Position numbers and translations under genes: made by a program. Positions 7,562 through 11,342 of a DNA stretch of 11,342 bases are shown here, piece by piece (position 1 is the first letter of the stretch; every line of letters begins with the position of its first letter). The stretch lies in assembly GCA_003024985.2 (NCBI GenBank), contig PXIH01S0044049.1. One strand, given 5' to 3'. This DNA is from Euperipatoides rowelli (taxonomy: Eukaryota > Onychophora > Udeonychophora > Euonychophora > Peripatopsidae). The notes below the pieces were generated by a model, which made no database searches, had not been told where the DNA came from, and worked only from the letters and a program-made list of their open reading frames with translations.

Positions 7562-7848
7562 AATTTACCATAATTATCAGCCTCAGCCCAAAAGGAAAAC
7601 AAATTACAAGAAATTGGTACAAACACATGCCTAAATTTCAAAATGAGTTTTGGGATCATTTCATCCGGCCCCAGAGAGGATCTCTTGTTAGTATGCAAAA
7701 TAAAGTCGCTAACATTCTTCACAGTAAATGGAGAAGACTCCAATTCTCCTGGAACTTTATTAGCCATCACTGGATTTCCAGGCCCAAGAGCCCCATATCC
7801 ATCTCCTGCAAACTGTCCCTGAAAAAAATTGTTCAACACTAATTCCAT
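7519..7848 (-). pseudogene. RT fingers fragment (SSLGPDE), LINE copy B
   Basis: This is a 109-codon open frame, in the same frame as the linker. FTVKNVSDFILHTNKRSSLGPDE matches the LINE pattern of a helix, then K, then S-PGPDG, with G replaced by E after PD. It continues PKLILKFRHVF...CNLFSFW, the region before RT motif 1. Past about 7555 the frame loses the signal to the neighbouring fragment, which overlaps it by about 40 bases. The ATG at its left end is internal to the polyprotein and is not a real start. Confidence 0.85.
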
Positions 7849-7899
7849 CTGTAAATGAAAAATAATTCTGTCTCCCTCCTTCGTCTAACTCAGATCAGG

Positions 7900-8289
7900 C
7901 TAAATCTTTAACATAATCCTGGAAGTAATCAGGCTTGACAATTCCTGTTTATTAAAACTTGTTTCCTTAATCTTTTGATATTTTATCAGATGATTGTTCA
8001 CCAACCCCTGAAGCTGCCTCTTCCATTCCACCACCAAGGAATGACCACCACCAGAATAAACATCCATTGAATAAATTGCCCTTTGATAAAATAACAACAT
8101 CTACCTACTCATCTGTACAAAACTCCTATTCATGGCCAACAATTCAAGGCTTATCTTCCTTTTAATCTCGGGCCAATATCCATTCCATAAAGATGGATTA
8201 ATAAGAATACAAGCCATCAACGCATAGAATTCATTCCACGTATCAATCAGCAATGGCATTGCAGGATGAATAATAAAAAAGGGGTCCCT
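7900..8289 (-). pseudogene. Endonuclease-RT linker fragment, LINE copy B
   Basis: The frame starts after a shift near 8290 and reads RDPFFIIHPAMPLLIDTWNEFY, then WNGYWPEIKRKISLELL, a TAG at 8101-8103, and MLLFYQRAIYSMD...VVEWKRQLQGLVNNHLIKYQKIK, ending at a TAG (7900-7902). It is rich in W, K and R and lies between the endonuclease SDH motif and the RT fingers, as the basic linker does in LINE polyproteins. The next fragment lies in the same frame. It has no catalytic motif, so the assignment rests on position, frame continuity and composition. Confidence 0.7.
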
Positions 8290-8336
8290 GGCTTCTCCTT
8301 AAACTCCAAAGGGACTCCCCCAATTGAAAAGTAAGT

Positions 8337-8745
8337 AACATAGCCAGATGGTCAGTAAAGTGTACATACTGATTACAAAAAGTGGAAGTACCCAGAAGAG
8401 AAAGTGACACAAAATTATAATCTATACAGGAATCTGCAGTAGCAGTATAATATGTCAGACAACTATGGATACTTCTCCCCCACTTTAAAATGATGGAAAG
8501 TTCACAATATTAGTCTCCTGCAAAACTACAATCATGATCTTTCTAATCTAATTGATTATTACAAAATCTATTTAGCATCCTTTTTTTTAAAAAAATAATT
8601 ATATCAAAAATAATTTTTTCATATAAATTCCTATAATAAATTTTAAACAACTCATTCACCACCAAACCTCTATGGAGAAAAATTTCAAAACCCCAATGAA
8701 CCCAGTAGGCTAATTCCTTTTCTAACGCAAAGTTTCTTTGAGAGT
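8337..8745 (-). pseudogene. APE-type endonuclease remnant, LINE copy B
   Basis: This domain would nick the target DNA to prime reverse transcription. One minus-strand frame shows, in order, WGFEIFLHRGL (like the GVAILF segment), KIYYRNL (like the N-x-YAP segment), CSFAGD followed by a stop and Y-C (the GDFN catalytic motif with F and N damaged), SCIDYNFVS at about 8405-8431 (the S-x-IDYI motif, IDY codons 8417-8425), and HFTDHLAMLL (the SDH motif, codons 8348-8356). Only two stops interrupt it, a TAG at 8543-8545 and the TAA after GD. The order and the spacing from IDY to TDH suit the family. The GD-to-IDY distance (about 32 residues) seems short, so a small deletion is likely. Confidence is high for 8337-8530 and lower upstream. 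Confidence 0.8.
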
Positions 8746-9394
8746 TTGTGGGCTATCGGTTAGCCGACAGCTCTCACTTAAAGGATAGAAAGAGATCGAT
8801 TATCTGAATGTTATGACTCATGCCAAAACCACACCTTAAAATATTTCCATCTAAAACATGGAAATTTTGGGGAAAATAATATTTCTATAATTTTATCTTA
8901 AAAAAATTGGCCCTATAAATATTTCTGGTAACAATTTTTCTTGACCTCTGGATCTGTTTCTGGTTAAAATATGATTTTTTTTATTTTTTCCGTGTTTCAT
9001 GAAAATTGTATTGTGATTGTGTATTTGAGCAAACTGTACCTTGGATTCTGCTTGTGTCTTAATGTTGTGGCAGGCTGTATTCATATGACAAAAAAAAAGA
9101 GAAATGACATTTTCATCGTTTATTACCAAACCCACAACGTGTACACAGTAGAATAACTGAGGAGAGAGCATCTTACTTCCAATTCCATTGGAGGGAGATT
9201 ACACTACCATGCAACAGCAAATTAAAACAAAACAAATGGCTAAACTCTGCATATTTAATGAAAATCAAAACATTTAAAACTGACTGTTCAAAACTAATTA
9301 AGGAATCCTGAATCTGAAATTTGAAATCTCTTGATTTGCATGATGATCCTCATCTTTAGTACTGCTTGAATAAAATGCCAAAAGAAACACTTAG
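8746..9394. other. AT-rich stretch 5' of LINE copy B; no supported gene
   Basis: Two overlapping open frames (92 codons, minus, 8893-9171; 61 codons, plus, 8971-9156) have no motif I recognise. The minus-strand frame lies directly upstream of the LINE endonuclease on the same strand, so it could be a diverged 5' part of the element, but nothing in its sequence shows this. The rest is T- and A-rich DNA with no visible RNA gene. Confidence 0.5.
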
Positions 9395-9708
9395 AAGATT
9401 TCTGGAAAGCTCAACATCATAGTAGCTGATCACCCAGAAGAGAGAAATGTTTGGGTTGTATTAAATGAACTGATGGAAAGGCACAAAGCGAGAATGGACA
9501 GGACCACTCCGGCTGCAGCTATGCTACCAAATGCCAACAACCAATAGCCATGAAACTTCAAAAATAAATAGGCCATCTGCATGAACATCGTTGATAATTC
9601 CAAATTGTCTACTCCGCTCTCCTCCCTACTTCGTACTAACTGCTGAATCTACATATCTTCCCCTACAAGAAATTTGTGTTCGATATACCCACCAGGGACT
9701 TTGAACAT
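9395..9708. other. GC-richer coding-like island with opposing open frames; possible exon
   Basis: Against very AT-rich flanks, about 9470-9560 is clearly richer in G and C. On the minus strand a frame of 72 codons (9648-9430, ending in TGA) reads LVRSREESGVDN, then STMFMQMAYLFLKF, then a hydrophobic run YWLLAFGSIAAAGVVLSIL that looks like a membrane helix. It continues upstream past one TAG (9649-9651) to an ATG at 9706-9708 (MFKVPGGYIEHKFLVGED). On the plus strand a 50-codon frame (9395-9547, ending in TAG) reads IIVADHPEERNVWVVLNELMERHKARMDR, polar and helix-like. One is probably the antisense shadow of the other. I recognise neither family. If real, it is an exon of a host gene or an old transposon gene. 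Confidence 0.25.
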
Positions 9709-10645
9709 TCAGTTTACCAAAATCTACATTTTAATCATCATCACAGCTATAATCAAATCCCCTACCACCAACAGATGTCTTCGCTGATCTGTATTTTTTT
9801 GCGTAAGTTAATTTTTTTAATTTTTATATTCAAAATTTAATTTTTCATTTTTTTTAAAACCAGAAATATCAAAACGATACAGGGGCAATCTTTATTTTTA
9901 AATTATAAAATCCAATTTTTGTAGAATTTTTGTTTAGTTTCATTTTTTTTAAGAATATAAAATCCTTTTTGTGTTGCACATTAATAATTCATAATACCAT
10001 CAATTTTCATATTTTTCTTATATTTGTTAAAATTATGATTTGTCCCCTCTAGTATTTGAGAATTAATACTTTGGTTTATTTCCGATTAGCCTTTTCCACA
10101 ATTCAAATCCATTCCATATCCATTTAAAAATAAAAGGCTTGAGATCCAGTCATTAGTGACAAATGCTTTTGAAAAATAAGTTTGTATGTAAAATGTCTTC
10201 TTATACTATTTTTTTTTTTAATAAGAGAACCACAGTTTATCTATCATCAACACTGTCCATATTTCATAGTTTCATTTGTTATGTCACTTTGTATTGTGAG
10301 ATTTAAATTCAGGTATTTAATTCATTAGTTTGTCATTACCATTTTTTTTATTTTTTTTGACATGTAATACTACAAAAACTGGAAAATTGTTTTCATCATA
10401 ATAAATGCAAATTGACTATATCTCATTTAGTACAACTTAACTCCGTTTATTTTATTTGAAACCCATGCACATCATTGCTACAATATTTTGTTAGTTCAAT
10501 AATTTAACGGAAAAAAGAATTTCAAAAATACAATTTAATTTATTATCGATTTATTTAATTATCTTAATAATATTTCAAAATAATCAATTTCAACATAATT
10601 AATATTTTTTATTTATTGTAATTTTTTTTTAATCATTGGTTTAAC
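9709..10645. other. Very AT-rich non-coding stretch
   Basis: Dense T and A homopolymer runs (for example near 9796-9860, 10209-10220, 10341-10360 and 10621-10630) and no supported open frame. I see no RNA gene or clear repeat unit. It resembles neutral intron or intergenic DNA. Confidence 0.6.
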
Positions 10646-10864
10646 TTGTTGCCGACTGACATAATAAACCCATCAACCCTTATTCAAAGAGTGATAAAGA
10701 CAAAATGGTTCGATAGGCAATTTTCCTCTCTTGGAAATGCTGAAAAAATATGTCAACTTATTGGATACAAGGCCTTCACTCCTGTCAAAAATTTCCCCGG
10801 CTTTTCAAGAAACCAAAAAACTTATTGTTGTTATAATATTTTTTATTTTCAGCTCTATATCTAA
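10646..10864 (+). other. Unrecognised 72-codon open frame with splice-acceptor-like 3' end
   Basis: The frame begins at a TTG, not an ATG. It reads LLPTDIINPSTLIQRVIKTKWFDRQ, then LGNAEKICQLIGYKAF and FPGFSRNQK, before a T-rich segment and a TAA at 10862-10864. The first 55 codons look protein-like and less AT-rich than the flanks; the last part is low complexity. At 10833-10852 the DNA reads a T-rich tract ending TTTTATTTTCAG, a good match to a metazoan 3' splice site, so the final codons may be intron. I recognise no domain, and no clear 5' splice site lies between. Chance or a degenerate transposon fragment are both possible. Confidence 0.2.
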
Positions 10865-10933
10865 AATAGGTACATTTGCTTTCTCTGTCACAACATAAGA
10901 TTTATTTTTAAATAAGTTTAGAAACATAACCAC

Positions 10934-11132
10934 TCCATAGGCATGTCCCTTATGAGGAATAGATTAGAACCACATTGCTGTACCAGTACGCCCGTATGGG
11001 ATGTTGATTGACTCCCGGTCAGGAACTGTGGTTGTACAAGCATAACTAATCGAATTTGCCCTTCCTCATAAGATGTAGAGATTGTGTAGACTGCCTTTCA
11101 TGAAGCCGTCATCCTGTGGTTAGTCCATAGGC
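10934..11132. repeat. Nine-base direct repeats TCCATAGGC flanking the foldback island
   Basis: TCCATAGGC occurs at 10934-10942 and again at 11124-11132, one copy on each side of the foldback. The spacing could fit a target-site duplication around an insertion, but the inverted repeats do not abut the copies, and a nine-base match can also arise by chance or from internal relatedness. Confidence 0.4.
10949..11072. repeat. Foldback with three nested stems; candidate SINE or structured RNA
   Basis: Outer arms CTTATGAGGAA (10949-10959) and TTCCTCATAAG (11062-11072) are perfect 11-bp complements. Inside, GATTAG (10962-10967) pairs with CTAATC (11046-11051), and AACCACA (10968-10974) pairs with TGTGGTT (11027-11033). 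These are 24 collinear base pairs with bulges mainly on the 3' side. On the minus strand 10962-10971 reads GGTTCTAATC, one base from the pol III B-box GGTTCGAATC, which hints at a tRNA-derived SINE; I find no convincing A-box at the usual distance. The island is richer in GC than its flanks and has no open frame of note. Confidence 0.5.
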
Positions 11133-11152
11133 GAGTAACACCTGGGTAGTGG
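11102..11152 (+). other. 5S-rRNA-like stretch, possible SINE or pseudogene fragment
   Basis: The plus strand carries GAAGC, then CGTC, then GTGGTTAGT, GG, GT-x-AC and CCTGGG in the order and spacing of the 3' half of metazoan 5S rRNA, including its internal control region. About 30 of 49 positions agree with the 5S sequence as I remember it. The 5' half of 5S is not recognisable upstream, so this is not a working gene. It could be a 5S-derived SINE fragment, a decayed 5S pseudogene, or chance. Confidence 0.25.
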
Positions 11153-11165
11153 CTGCACATTCTCT

Positions 11166-11342
11166 AGCATAAATAAATTTAGTCCAAAAGATTAACATTA
11201 CATAAAAATACACACTAAATCCTGAATTAGGTTTAAATAACCCTATTCTATCTTGTAAGCTGCTTAGAGCTATCTATATTATATCTATTGTTTCATTAGA
11301 ATTTTTATTATTATATATAAGTATTTTACAAGTATTATATTT
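11166..11342. other. AT-rich tail of window
   Basis: No open frame, RNA or repeat stands out in this stretch. Confidence 0.5.

Larger units (their letters stand above)
5788..8745 (-). mobile_element. LINE copy B: decayed non-LTR retrotransposon, endonuclease to zinc knuckle
   Basis: The order on the minus strand is: APE-type endonuclease remnant (8745-8337), linker (8289-7900), RT fingers (7848-7519), RT motifs 1-2 (7561-7244), motif A (7290-7137), motifs B-D with intact YADD (7102-6692), thumb (6695-6174), and zinc knuckle with C-terminus (6177-5884 and perhaps to about 5788). At least six frame changes and several internal stops show it is dead. APE plus RT plus CxxC-x7-H-x4-C is the layout of L1/Tx1-type LINEs; I cannot fix the clade further. 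No poly-A tail or target-site duplication is evident. It is antisense to, and converges with, copy A. Confidence 0.94.

Noticed and set aside
7627-7842. Plus-strand 71-codon open frame
   Set aside because: It is the antisense shadow of the RT fingers fragment of LINE copy B.
8509-8545. VLQET reading on the minus strand, resembling the first APE endonuclease motif (LQETH)
   Set aside because: It is out of frame with the downstream IDY and TDH motifs. The frame that is continuous with them reads CSFAGD here, matching the later GDFN motif, which fits the position better.
1-11342. CRISPR array, bacterial operon or phage-type system
   Set aside because: There are no regularly spaced repeats with unique spacers, no tightly packed genes and no ribosome binding sites; the content is metazoan-type repetitive DNA.

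Overview
This window looks like intergenic or intronic DNA from an animal genome. It is strongly AT-rich by eye, rich in simple repeats and homopolymer runs, and has no intact gene I can name. There are no bacterial-style gene blocks, ribosome binding sites, rRNA or convincing tRNA. The recognisable coding content is all decayed non-LTR retrotransposon (LINE) sequence. The host is most likely an invertebrate metazoan. Short AT-flanked motifs and a taaggttagg-like run would suit an arthropod or crustacean, but that is only a guess.

Region by region: (1) 1-1650, plus strand: LINE copy A, from the reverse-transcriptase (RT) fingers to just before the C-terminal zinc-binding region, broken by frameshifts and stops and cut by the left window edge. 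(2) 1651-3267: non-coding, with cryptic ATCT-type DNA and a large TA microsatellite. (3) 3268-3459, minus: an unrecognised 63-codon open frame. (4) 3691-3946: a MITE-like element with 25-bp terminal inverted repeats. (5) 3947-5787: AT-rich DNA with poly-A direct repeats, palindromes, a G tract and 22-bp direct repeats. (6) 5788-8745, minus: LINE copy B, carrying remnants of an APE-type endonuclease, linker, RT with an intact YADD, thumb, and a CxxC-x7-H-x4-C zinc knuckle. (7) 8746-10645: mostly AT-rich, with one GC-richer coding-like island at 9395-9708. (8) 10646-10864: an unrecognised open frame ending at a splice-acceptor-like site. (9) 10930-11165: a GC-richer foldback with three nested stems, followed by a 5S-rRNA-like stretch.

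The two LINE copies share domain order and motifs. They agree at about 40% of residues over a 45-residue RT block (hand count) and point toward each other. They are therefore old, separate insertions of one clade, probably L1/Tx1-like, rather than a recent duplication. Neither can work as it stands. I found no new multi-gene system. The best second looks are the foldback island, the 9.4-9.7 kb island, the MITE-like element, and the endonuclease remnant hidden in short frames.
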